Source of the DNA: an uncultured Alphaproteobacteria bacterium
Lineage (GTDB): Bacteria; Pseudomonadota; Alphaproteobacteria; RF32; CAG-239
Direction: 5' to 3'
DNA length: 64,000 nucleotides
Assembly: GCA_944392275.1 (NCBI GenBank)
Contig: CALXWA010000001.1
Span: forward strand, 378,737-442,736
Part shown: piece by piece, positions 35,041 to 43,420 of the stretch
Layout: each line of letters opens with the position of its first letter
How positions within the stretch are numbered: position 1 is the stretch's first letter
Notes under the pieces: generated by a model
Database searches by the model: none
Seen by the model: the letters and a program-made list of their open reading frames with translations, nothing else
Told to the model about the DNA's origin: nothing
Made by a program: the position numbers and the translations under genes

Positions 35041-36153
35041 TCAATAAACCTGTGTATATTCTCCGTTTTGGAGCTTATAAATACTATAATTAATTGATTT
35101 TTCCGGGTTTCCGTTAACATAAGTCACTTCCCCAAACGTTGTCTTCAACTGATTTTTGTTCAAAGTATCCGATAAATCATCATATTTTAATGAATTTGCT
35201 TTTTTAACCAAATCTTCCCACAATCTTACGGCAGAGTAACTATAAACCCCCAATCCGCGAGGTTCTTGACCTTTTAAGCGTAATTGCACCAACGTTTCCG
35301 TAAAAGAAGGATTATCTTTCAACGACGGCAAGGCCAAGAAATAAGATCCTTCAGCCAAATCCCCCATTAATTCTTGATAATTTCCCTCCGATTGATAGCG
35401 ATTGGTAAAAATGACCACTTCCCGATTCAAATCTTTTAACTCCCGAGAGAGTTGAGCAATCGGCTCTGCCTTTCCTAAGACATAAACAATATCATTTCCG
35501 GCGTTTACAATATCCTCGGCCAAAGTTCCATAATTATTCGGATATTGATTAAAATGATAACTTCTTAACAACGTTGCCACTCCGCCTTCCTTAAACTCCT
35601 TTTGAACGGAAGCGGCAATTTCGACAACATTACGAATATCGGTATCATAAACAAGAGCCACATACTTACCATCAAAATTATTATGATAATACTGGTAAAA
35701 ATCATGTCCTTGAGCACTGACGGACCCCACCATCTTTACAAGTCCGTTATATTTTTTCTGAGGATTAGACGCCACCGTTGCGGTCGGAATAATTTGAAAA
35801 ATTTTGGCATTGGCATAAATATCTGAAACTTTATCAAAAGCATTGCTGCAATAAGGACCAATAACTACATCCATTTTATAAGATTGAGAAATGGACATCA
35901 TCTGGGCGGTAGAGACGGCAAATCGATCATCACATTGATCATCCACCACAACCAAATTAACCTTCTCGCCTTTAATTCCACCGTTTGCATTAATCTCGTT
36001 AACGGCAATCTGAGCCCCGCCGATTAACTCCTCGCCAAACTTTTGCAAATGACCGGCTCGAGGTGCAATAATAGCCACATTGACATCCGCTTGCACCTCA
36101 AATGCCCATAAAGCAACAACAACACCAATGATTTTACCAAAAACTTTACACAT
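35041..36153 (-). CDS. Periplasmic ligand-binding protein of the branched-chain amino acid ABC type (orphan)
   Basis: A 370-residue Periplasmic_binding_6/LivJ-like protein. It has a signal peptide (MCKVFGKIIGVVVALWAFEVQA), then the type I fold typical of the family (VAIIAPRAGHLQKFGEELIGGAQIAVNEINANGG, DVVIGPYCSNAF, KIFQIIPTATVAS, LAEGSYFLALPSLKDNP). No permease or ATPase gene adjoins it, so it may be an orphan sensor or the partner of a remote transporter. The ATG at 36153 gives a normal signal peptide; an in-frame ATG at 36174 adds seven basic residues and neither has a strong ribosome site. The ligand is unknown. Confidence 0.8.
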   Translation of the reverse strand: MCKVFGKIIGVVVALWAFEVQADVNVAIIAPRAGHLQKFGEELIGGAQIAVNEINANGGIKGEKVNLVVVDDQCDDRFAVSTAQMMSISQSYKMDVVIGPYCSNAFDKVSDIYANAKIFQIIPTATVASNPQKKYNGLVKMVGSVSAQGHDFYQYYHNNFDGKYVALVYDTDIRNVVEIAASVQKEFKEGGVATLLRSYHFNQYPNNYGTLAEDIVNAGNDIVYVLGKAEPIAQLSRELKDLNREVVIFTNRYQSEGNYQELMGDLAEGSYFLALPSLKDNPSFTETLVQLRLKGQEPRGLGVYSYSAVRLWEDLVKKANSLKYDDLSDTLNKNQLKTTFGEVTYVNGNPEKSINYSIYKLQNGEYTQVY

Positions 36154-36261
36154 ATTTCGTCTTCTTTTTAACATAACGTCGCATAATACACATCCTTGAG
36201 AAAAATTTCAAGATTTTTAAATAAAAAATACATCGCAAAACCAATATGTTAAAAATAAGTA

Positions 36262-36290
36262 TTGATTCGACTCGAAAAATATGTTATATT
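36262..36290 (+). promoter_or_regulatory. Strong promoter of the candidate small RNA
   Basis: TTGATT (36262-36267), a 17-nt spacer and TATATT (36285-36290), with an extended-minus-10 TG at 36282-36283. The predicted start is near 36297. Confidence 0.7.
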
Positions 36291-36296
36291 TTGTCC

Positions 36297-36402
36297 ATAA
36301 GCGATAAAAAAGATAAACCTCAAATATCTTAGCTTATACTAGAATAAACCCCAAATATTCTAAAATCCCTCAGCCCCGGCTCCCCAACCGGGGTCTTTTT
36401 TT
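36297..36402 (+). ncRNA. Candidate small regulatory RNA with C-rich (anti-Shine-Dalgarno-like) hairpin loops
   Basis: An approximately 105-nt promoter-to-terminator unit with no credible ORF. Hairpin 1 pairs AAGATA (36310-36315) with TATCTT (36325-36330) and has loop AACCUCAAA. Hairpin 2 pairs TAGAATA (36340-36346) with TATTCTA (36356-36362) and has loop AACCCCAAA. Hairpin 3 is the intrinsic terminator (CCCCGG 36374-36379 with CCGGGG 36388-36393, loop CUCCCCAA, then T7). Stems differ while loops are conserved, which argues for selection on exposed CCUC/CCCC motifs able to pair with Shine-Dalgarno sequences. An alternative is that it is an attenuated leader of the 36485 gene. It occupies most of the 331-nt gap between 36153 and 36485. 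Confidence 0.65.
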
Positions 36403-36484
36403 GCAAAATTTATTGACAAAATATACAATTTCAGGCAAACTAAATAACGATAAAAAAATTATTAATAAACTAATATATACAACA

Positions 36485-37003
36485 ATGATTCTAAAAAAAC
36501 AAATTGCCCCGCTTTATACAGATAGAGAGCAGGTCAGAAAAATCGTTGAAGATGTTATGGCAGAACAAGGAGCCAAAATTGCTTTGGTGATCACCATTGG
36601 TCATAACGGAGAAAAATTTGTCAGCTCAACAGACTGGATGGTTGAATTTGCCGATAAAACGCGATGTCTTCTTCCAATTTACTTGGTACCGGAATATCAA
36701 ACGTTTATTACCGTTCGGAGCGGCACAATGTATCGTCAAATCGGGAAAGCCGGACTGGAAATCCATTGTGATCCCGAGAGTCAAGAAAAACCAAGTGTTG
36801 TCGTATTACCGGATGGCTCGGCTTATGAATTTACCGGTTTTGAAGAGCTCCACATTCCCGTTCCTCTGGAATGTCCGCACGTAATCGCCTCTGATTGTGA
36901 AGTCATTTTGCAAGAGAACGCTTATGGCAGATACTACAAAATCATCAACAACGAAAATTCAAATTACGCCTCATATTACGGCGGAGTAATAACAATTAAA
37001 TAA
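36485..37003 (+). CDS. Unknown protein, first of two tandem paralogues
   Basis: A 172-residue predicted beta-rich protein of unknown family. It shares with its downstream neighbour the block GHNGEKFVSSTDWMV (GFNGKEFVLSSDWLV there), a following LVPEYQTF (IAPQYIGF there), and SDCEVILQE near the C-terminus (CDCEVKCIE there). This indicates a tandem duplication. No signal peptide is seen. The start at 36485 is preferred over the longer frame from 36401, whose extra codons cover the small-RNA terminator and the AT leader. It has no Shine-Dalgarno sequence; the leader is …taaactaatatatacaacaATG. Confidence 0.65.
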   Translation: MILKKQIAPLYTDREQVRKIVEDVMAEQGAKIALVITIGHNGEKFVSSTDWMVEFADKTRCLLPIYLVPEYQTFITVRSGTMYRQIGKAGLEIHCDPESQEKPSVVVLPDGSAYEFTGFEELHIPVPLECPHVIASDCEVILQENAYGRYYKIINNENSNYASYYGGVITIK

Positions 37004-37028
37004 TCAATAACAATAAAAATAAAAAATT

Positions 37029-37553
37029 ATGATTTTTTTAGAAGCATCCAATTTTCCGTACAACAGAGACACTCAAGTAGCATACTGTTTTGCCGGTCGT
37101 TTTTTAATGAACGAAAATCAAGTTAAGGCTCAACCCTGCTTAATGCTTGGGTTTAACGGAAAAGAATTTGTTCTTTCCTCCGATTGGCTGGTATCCTCAG
37201 CCCAAAGCGGAGAAAAATTGGGTATTGTTCCCTACACCATTGCTCCGCAATACATTGGGTTTACCCCGGTTTATGCCGGCGTAAAATACCAAAGCGGACG
37301 TTTTGGAACAACGGCAACGGAAGACCCTCTCGGAAAAGAAAGTAATGCCCAATTACTTATCGGTTCAAAAACTTATACGTTTGCCACCGGAGAATTGGTC
37401 ATTGTCCCGATTCAAGAGGGAGAAGAATTCATCACCTGTGATTGCGAAGTCAAATGTATTGAGCAAGACGGTGTCCGAATTTACAAAACTCTCCTCCAAG
37501 AAGGAACTTCCTTTGGCGTCTTTCGGGATGGAATGATTTCACCAAAATTGTAA
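37029..37553 (+). CDS. Unknown protein, second of two tandem paralogues
   Basis: A 174-residue beta-rich protein paralogous to the 36485 product (about residues 35-55, 70-85 and 140-150 align by eye with similar spacing). It follows that gene by 25 nt and shares its transcript, ending at the terminator at 37558. The leader is Shine-Dalgarno-free (…aaaaataaaaaattATG). Sequence divergence between the two is substantial, so the duplication is not recent. No fold or function is recognised; the regular beta pattern could suit a phage- or surface-type jelly roll, but this is conjecture. Confidence 0.65.
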   Translation: MIFLEASNFPYNRDTQVAYCFAGRFLMNENQVKAQPCLMLGFNGKEFVLSSDWLVSSAQSGEKLGIVPYTIAPQYIGFTPVYAGVKYQSGRFGTTATEDPLGKESNAQLLIGSKTYTFATGELVIVPIQEGEEFITCDCEVKCIEQDGVRIYKTLLQEGTSFGVFRDGMISPKL

Positions 37554-37557
37554 AATT

Positions 37558-37597
37558 AGTCCGGATATCTCTTACAAAGATATCCGGACTTTTTTTG
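37558..37597 (+). terminator. Terminator of the tandem paralogue pair
   Basis: GTCCGGATATCT with AGATATCCGGAC (12-bp perfect stem) and T7. Confidence 0.85.
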
Positions 37598-37608
37598 TAT
37601 TTATTGTA

Positions 37609-37637
37609 TTGCTATTTCAATTTGGTTTCTCTATATT
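37609..37637 (+). promoter_or_regulatory. uvrA promoter
   Basis: TTGCTA (37609-37614), a 17-nt spacer and TATATT (37632-37637). I see no GTTC-N7-GTTC type alphaproteobacterial LexA box around it. Confidence 0.55.
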
Positions 37638-37660
37638 GATCTATCGGAGGAAGCAGCAAA

Positions 37661-40474
37661 ATGAGTAACGATTTTATTGAAATTAAAGGGGCAAGTGAAC
37701 ACAACCTAAAACATATAGATGTCAAAATCCCCAAAAACAGCTTAACCGTCATTACCGGCTTATCCGGTTCGGGCAAATCTTCTCTGGCTTTTGACACCAT
37801 TTATGCCGAAGGCCAACGTCGTTATGTTGAAAGCCTATCCTCCTATGCGCGTCAATTTCTGGATCTTATGAAAAAACCGGAAGTTGATTCGATTGAGGGA
37901 TTATCCCCGGCAATTTCTATTGAACAAAAAACCACATCACACAATCCGCGTTCAACCGTTGGAACAGTGACCGAAATCTACGACTACATGCGTTTGCTGT
38001 GGGCTCGTGCCGGCACGCCTTATTCTCCGGCCACGGGATTACCGATTGAATCGCAAACCGTATCCCAAATGGTTGATAAAATTTTAGCAATGCCGCTTGG
38101 CACAAAATTAATGCTTCTCGCTCCGATTGCCCGCGGCAAAAAAGGAGAATTCAAAAAAGAAATAGAAAGTCTTCAACGTCAAGGATACCAACGTCTAAAG
38201 ATTGACGGACAATTGTTTGATATTGAAGAGGTCCCCGACCTAAACAAAAACCAAAAACACGATATTGAAGTCGTTGTGGATCGTATTATTGTCAAACCTG
38301 AAATTACCGAAAGACTGTCCCAGTCGGTAGAAACAGCTCTAAAACTCAGTGACGGTCTTCTTTTTGCCGAAAACATTACCACAAATGAACGGAGTATCTA
38401 TTCCTCAAAATTCGCCTGCCCTGTTTCCGGTTTCACAATAGAAGAAATAGAACCGCGTCTTTTTTCATTTAATAATCCATATGGGGCTTGTCCTTACTGT
38501 GATGGTATCGGAGCCAAATTATACATGGATCCGGATTTAATCATTCCCAACCCCAAACTATCTCTATCACAAGGTGCTATTGAACCTTGGACTTTTGGTC
38601 GTAGTTCGTTTCATAACCAAACCATTGCTTCATTATGCGATTTTCTAAATATCTCTGACAAAACGCCTTGGCAAGATTTACCGCAAAAAGCAAAAGACAT
38701 TATCCTTTATGGCTCCGGTAACGCCTGTATTCCGATGTATTACAGTACTTTTGTCTCAGACAAGCCCTTTGAAGGCGTTGTTGCCAATATGGAACGTCGC
38801 TTTTTGGAAACCGATTCGTCTTGGGTCAGAGAAGAATTTTCCAAATACCAATCTGCAGCCACGTGTGAACACTGCCACGGCAAAAGACTAAAACCGGAAG
38901 CTCTTGCCGTTAAAATTTCAGGCATGGATATCATGGATGTTTCAGTCATGTCCATCAAAAAAGCTTTGACTTGGTTTAGCGGTGTCGGGGCAACGCTCAG
39001 TCCCAAAAAACAAGAAATTGCATCCAAAATTCTAAAAGAAATTATTGAACGACTTAAGTTTTTAAATAACGTCGGATTAGATTATCTCAATCTCTCCCGC
39101 CAATCAGGGACGCTCTCCGGCGGAGAAGCTCAACGTATCCGTCTTGCCAGCCAAATCGGTTCAGGATTAACAGGGGTCTTATACGTTTTGGATGAACCTT
39201 CCATCGGCTTACACCAAAGAGACAATGATCGCCTGTTAGAAACCTTAAATCGTTTACGCGATATCGGCAATACCGTTATTGTTGTCGAACACGATGAAGA
39301 TGCCATTCGCTCCGCCGATTATCTGATAGATATGGGTCCCGGAGCCGGAAACAGAGGCGGAAATGTTGTCGCCGCCGGCACTGTTAAAGAGGTTCTAAAA
39401 AATCCACATAGTTTAACCGCTCAATACCTTAAGGGAGAAAAGAAAATTGAGGTACCGAGCAAACGCCGTAAAGGCAACGGAAAATTCATTGGCCTTGAGG
39501 GAGCTCGAACCAATAACTTAAAAAATGTTAATGTCAAAATTCCGCTTGGAGTCATGACTTGCGTTACCGGGGTCTCCGGTGGCGGAAAATCTTCTCTAAT
39601 ACTGGAAACCTTATGCAAAGCCATTAACAAAGAGCTCAACGGCTCAAGAGAACATACCGGCATTTATTCCAAATTAATCGGCTTAAATAATATTGATAAA
39701 ATTATCAATATTGACCAATCTCCGATAGGAAGGACCCCTCGTTCCAATCCGGCAACTTATACCGGCTTGTTTACCTACATCCGAGACTGGTTTGCCGGAC
39801 TTCCGGAAGCAAAAGCCAGAGGCTATAACGCCGGAAGATTTTCTTTCAATGTTGCCGGAGGCCGATGTGAGGCCTGCAAAGGAGACGGTGTTACCAAAAT
39901 AGAAATGCACTTTTTGCCGGATGTTTATGTCGCTTGTGATGTTTGTAAAGGCAAACGTTTTAATCGTGAAACCTTAGAGATAAAATACAAAGGCAAATCC
40001 ATTGCCGATGTCTTGGACATGACCGTTGATGAAGCTTTCAGCTTTTTTGAAGCCATTCCGTCAATCAAAAACAGATTAAAACTTTTGCAACAAGTCGGAC
40101 TTGGGTATATCAAACTCGGACAATCAGCCACCACACTCTCCGGTGGAGAAGCTCAACGGATTAAACTCTCCAAAGAACTTTCCAAACGAGCCACCGGAAA
40201 AACCTTATATATTTTGGATGAACCGACAACCGGCTTACACTTTGAAGATATCAATAACTTATTAAAAGTTTTGCAAGCCCTTGTTGACCAAGGCAATTCC
40301 ATGATTATCATTGAACATAACTTAGACGTGATAAAAACAGCAGATTATATTATCGACCTCGGTCCTGAAGGCGGAGACGGCGGTGGAGAAATTATTGCCC
40401 AAGGCACACCGGAAGAAGTTGCCAAATGCCAAAACAGCTATACGGCAAAATATCTAAAAGATAAGTTAGTGTGA
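37661..40474 (+). CDS. uvrA: Excinuclease ABC subunit A
   Basis: This 937-residue damage-recognition ATPase of nucleotide excision repair has two ABC modules. Module 1 has Walker [13 protein letters not shown] (about 31-42), signature [11 protein letters not shown] and Walker [14 protein letters not shown]. Module 2 has Walker [12 protein letters not shown] and Walker [13 protein letters not shown]. The second zinc finger (CEACKGDG and CDVCKGKRF) is complete. The first reads CPVSG where E. coli has CPxCG, so one ligand is replaced; I recall this from other alphaproteobacterial UvrAs. GGAGG precedes the ATG. The stop overlaps the convergent 40466 gene by 9 nt. Confidence 0.97.
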   Translation: MSNDFIEIKGASEHNLKHIDVKIPKNSLTVITGLSGSGKSSLAFDTIYAEGQRRYVESLSSYARQFLDLMKKPEVDSIEGLSPAISIEQKTTSHNPRSTVGTVTEIYDYMRLLWARAGTPYSPATGLPIESQTVSQMVDKILAMPLGTKLMLLAPIARGKKGEFKKEIESLQRQGYQRLKIDGQLFDIEEVPDLNKNQKHDIEVVVDRIIVKPEITERLSQSVETALKLSDGLLFAENITTNERSIYSSKFACPVSGFTIEEIEPRLFSFNNPYGACPYCDGIGAKLYMDPDLIIPNPKLSLSQGAIEPWTFGRSSFHNQTIASLCDFLNISDKTPWQDLPQKAKDIILYGSGNACIPMYYSTFVSDKPFEGVVANMERRFLETDSSWVREEFSKYQSAATCEHCHGKRLKPEALAVKISGMDIMDVSVMSIKKALTWFSGVGATLSPKKQEIASKILKEIIERLKFLNNVGLDYLNLSRQSGTLSGGEAQRIRLASQIGSGLTGVLYVLDEPSIGLHQRDNDRLLETLNRLRDIGNTVIVVEHDEDAIRSADYLIDMGPGAGNRGGNVVAAGTVKEVLKNPHSLTAQYLKGEKKIEVPSKRRKGNGKFIGLEGARTNNLKNVNVKIPLGVMTCVTGVSGGGKSSLILETLCKAINKELNGSREHTGIYSKLIGLNNIDKIINIDQSPIGRTPRSNPATYTGLFTYIRDWFAGLPEAKARGYNAGRFSFNVAGGRCEACKGDGVTKIEMHFLPDVYVACDVCKGKRFNRETLEIKYKGKSIADVLDMTVDEAFSFFEAIPSIKNRLKLLQQVGLGYIKLGQSATTLSGGEAQRIKLSKELSKRATGKTLYILDEPTTGLHFEDINNLLKVLQALVDQGNSMIIIEHNLDVIKTADYIIDLGPEGGDGGGEIIAQGTPEEVAKCQNSYTAKYLKDKLV

Positions 40475-41758
40475 ATAATAATCTTCTTTTTGCCGAAGTA
40501 ATAAATCTTGCGGAACAATGTCTTTCAAACCACCTTTTTTAGCGTTTGCAAGAACACTAAAATAAAAAGGACTTCTGCGATAACGAGCATTAAGACAACG
40601 ATTAATTTCATAAAACCGTTCTTGCACTTTACCTTGATACTCATCAAGAACAACTTTTGGATCTTTGAAAGAATACGAAGAAGCCACCTGCTCTTTTAGA
40701 GCATTTTTTTCTTTGCGGTATAATAAATCATATCGCTCTTTTCCAATATCCTCATCATAAATCAGTTTTTGATACAACATCTGAACATAGACACCGGTCC
40801 AGGCGGCTTTTTCCAAAGGCATTTTTTTCAAATCATGATTATACCAACGATTCAAAGCCCCGATTTCTTTATTTTTCTTAAGATCATAAACATCAACCAA
40901 ATGAGCTCCAAGATGGTTTAGTTCATCTTCAACGGAAGTTGACACCCACAAAACAGCTTTTAAATTTGCGGCTAACTTTTTAACCTCATCTCGAGAAAAA
41001 GAATTTTTAGCAACAATAGCCACCATCATATTTGAAAATTTGTGCCGAAAAAGAGGTGTTAAATTAGTTGTCTTTTTATTTTTGACCAACAATTTGGCAT
41101 ACAATTTTGCCGTTATTTTAACCAACTCTTTATCAATATCCTTTTTAGGAGGACGTGCTTCTTCAAACAAAGAAGCTTGCCGTGGCGGTTGGCAAACTTT
41201 CGCCCGACGTTGCATCATCGTATAAAGAGCACTAAAATGAATAAGCTTTTCATCCGTATCATAATCACTTAACAGCTCTAAAAACTCTTCCGTATTTTTC
41301 TGAAATAAATTCAACCCAAAATCTTGAGAAGTACGATAATAATCCTTCAATTCACGCAAACGGGTCCGAGTTGAGATTAACGGCTTTTCATTCGGATTAT
41401 AAACATCCAAAAACCGAGCCAATAACGGCGAAATTGACAAACCATACTTTTCCATATAACCACGAACCGCTCGCCTGTTTTTATTATCAACGGACAAATG
41501 AGGTAAAAGAGTATGCAACACTTTGCTGGCCCGATAAAATCTTTGTTCATTTTTGACCTCATCGGCCTTTTTCATAGAACAAACCAATCGCCACATAATC
41601 TGTCGACAAACCAAACCATAAACTTTATTATCTTTGTACGGAAGAATTTCATTAAAATCACTCAAAAGCACTTCGGCAGAACCGGAAACCATATCTCGAT
41701 TAAACTTTGCGGCTTTTTCTTTTAAGAGTTTGGCAGAATTTGATGGTACTTTTTGCAT
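40466..41758 (-). CDS. Unknown helical protein of 430 residues
   Basis: No family recognised. It is predicted all-helical, basic, with a charged linker around residues 200-215 ([19 protein letters not shown]), no signal peptide and no TM segment. Its last three codons overlap the 3' end of uvrA on the other strand, so no terminator separates them. Upstream of the ATG there is only a G-rich stretch (TTGGGTCA) with no proper ribosome site. Real-gene support: a long uninterrupted frame with protein-like composition and promoter-sized space upstream. The role is unknown. Confidence 0.6.
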   Translation of the reverse strand: MQKVPSNSAKLLKEKAAKFNRDMVSGSAEVLLSDFNEILPYKDNKVYGLVCRQIMWRLVCSMKKADEVKNEQRFYRASKVLHTLLPHLSVDNKNRRAVRGYMEKYGLSISPLLARFLDVYNPNEKPLISTRTRLRELKDYYRTSQDFGLNLFQKNTEEFLELLSDYDTDEKLIHFSALYTMMQRRAKVCQPPRQASLFEEARPPKKDIDKELVKITAKLYAKLLVKNKKTTNLTPLFRHKFSNMMVAIVAKNSFSRDEVKKLAANLKAVLWVSTSVEDELNHLGAHLVDVYDLKKNKEIGALNRWYNHDLKKMPLEKAAWTGVYVQMLYQKLIYDEDIGKERYDLLYRKEKNALKEQVASSYSFKDPKVVLDEYQGKVQERFYEINRCLNARYRRSPFYFSVLANAKKGGLKDIVPQDLLLRQKEDYYSH

Positions 41759-41820
41759 TGACCCAATCCCATTTTATGTCCATTTTTTGTCATTATACTC
41801 GTTTTTTTAATTTTTGCAAT

Positions 41821-41855
41821 AAAAAAGCCGGTTGTTTTTTTTGCAACCGGCTTAA
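41821..41855 (-). terminator. fadL terminator
   Basis: A 10-bp perfect stem (41825-41834 with 41844-41853) and a T-run on the minus strand. Confidence 0.8.
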
Positions 41856-41870
41856 ATAAAAACAGACAAA

Positions 41871-43136
41871 CTAGAACTTGTAGTTCAAAGAAAGTCCAAA
41901 CAATTTGACAGAGTTACTATATTCTGCCGAAAAATCAGATGATGTTCCTCCGGTATTTTCGGTCCAAGCCGTATTTACGGTTGCTTTCTTAGCTTTAATA
42001 TAGGTATAAGCCAAATCAAATGACAAATTTTCATTATACTGATAATTCAAACCACCGGAAAACCAGATACGATCTGAATCCGGAATACGCGGTGTTCTGT
42101 CAGAAACGGTCACAGCAGCCTGATCATAAGCAATTCCGAAACGAGCTTTCCATTGATGGTCAATTTGATAGCTTGCCCCAATTGCATAAAAATTAGTATC
42201 CCGCCAATTCTCTTTTGTAGAGCTGATGTAAGGCTTTCCTGGAGCATTTTGTGTATCCCCGACAATATCCAAAGACTCAAAAGAACTCCAGAAAACGCGT
42301 TGATATTCTGCCATAAGAGCCCATTTTTCATTCAATTGGTAATAACCACCAACGGAAAACATTGCCGGAGTATCCAATTTTGCACTGATATCTTGATTCA
42401 AAAGGCCGGACATCCCACCAACCAAAGAAGCATCTTGCGATTCAATTTCGCCTTTCAACTTGTGATTAATTTCACTACGGTAGCCGACACCGATACGAGC
42501 ATCTTCATTAAACTCATACATTGCCCCTAATTGATAACCGACATCAACCGTATCCCCTTGCAAAGCAACATCTTTAACATACCGATACATCGCCGAGTTA
42601 CTCAACTTTGCCTTAACATATTGAATAGGCAACCCAGCCCCGACAGATAATTTATCGGTCAATTTATAAGCCGCCATCGGTGTCGTTGTTGCACTAATTA
42701 CTTTTGAGGTATTACCATGATCGGACCCGACCCATCTTTGATCATATTTTGTAATCATTCCAAAAGGAACGTTCAGTGCAATACCGACCGTTAATTTATC
42801 ATCAACCTGGTGAGAAAAAGTACCATTCGGAGCCCAAGCGGCATGAACAATATTATCAATATCAATATTTTCATCTCCACCAGCACCCTGTACACCACTG
42901 GCCGTAGAACGAGGTGCAATATAGGTAACACCGGCATTGGCTTGTGTACCTTTATGACGTGTTAAACCGGCAACGTTATAATAAGCATAAGAAATATTCT
43001 CTGCTCCGGCGGTCGCCCCGGCAAAAGCATTTCCCTGAGCAGCAGCTGATTGTTCACGTAAATGGAAACCGGCAGCCATAGCCTCAGATGCCATTAACAC
43101 GGTTCCGAGAGCCGTTAAAGTAAGAATTTTTTTCAT
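41871..43136 (-). CDS. fadL: FadL/OmpP1/TodX-type outer-membrane hydrophobic-compound transporter
   Basis: A 421-residue outer-membrane barrel. A signal peptide ends in EAMA, and the N-terminal hatch motif of the family is AGFHLREQSAAAQGNAFAGATAGAENISYAYYNVAGLTR (conserved NPA region appears as NVAGL). Alternating strands follow and the chain ends SLNYKF, with a C-terminal Phe for BAM recognition. It takes up long-chain fatty acids or similar hydrophobic compounds. AGAGGA 6 nt upstream supports the ATG. It is divergent to aas, which supports a fatty-acid role. Confidence 0.9.
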   Translation of the reverse strand: MKKILTLTALGTVLMASEAMAAGFHLREQSAAAQGNAFAGATAGAENISYAYYNVAGLTRHKGTQANAGVTYIAPRSTASGVQGAGGDENIDIDNIVHAAWAPNGTFSHQVDDKLTVGIALNVPFGMITKYDQRWVGSDHGNTSKVISATTTPMAAYKLTDKLSVGAGLPIQYVKAKLSNSAMYRYVKDVALQGDTVDVGYQLGAMYEFNEDARIGVGYRSEINHKLKGEIESQDASLVGGMSGLLNQDISAKLDTPAMFSVGGYYQLNEKWALMAEYQRVFWSSFESLDIVGDTQNAPGKPYISSTKENWRDTNFYAIGASYQIDHQWKARFGIAYDQAAVTVSDRTPRIPDSDRIWFSGGLNYQYNENLSFDLAYTYIKAKKATVNTAWTENTGGTSSDFSAEYSNSVKLFGLSLNYKF

Positions 43137-43420
43137 AAAAAAGTCCTCTGGTAGTTACAAATAACGCTATCAGGATTAAACAGCATCTTCCAAAAGTCAA
43201 ACGAATTGATTTTAACTTGTGTATTAGTCCTCTGCCAAAAAAGCAAAACGACACTTTTTTTACAAAATTATCCCCTTAAAATGAAAAGATTACTTTTATA
43301 CAAATTCAACCAATTAGGCCCATAAAATAAGGTAACGCTTATACAAAACCTTTTTCGACTTTACAAAAAGGTTAATTTTGAGTTAAAAATATTTATTATT
43401 GAACTACACGGAGAACTATT

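Noticed and set aside
36401..36484. Extra 28 codons before the 36485 start
   Set aside because: They run through the small-RNA terminator tail and the AT leader; no ribosome site supports the longer form.
19678..41758. Possible homology between the 19678 and 40466 products (a similar ~37-residue stretch ending in RL-x-ELK)
   Set aside because: The similarity is short, in charged helical sequence, and needs a profile search to be believable.
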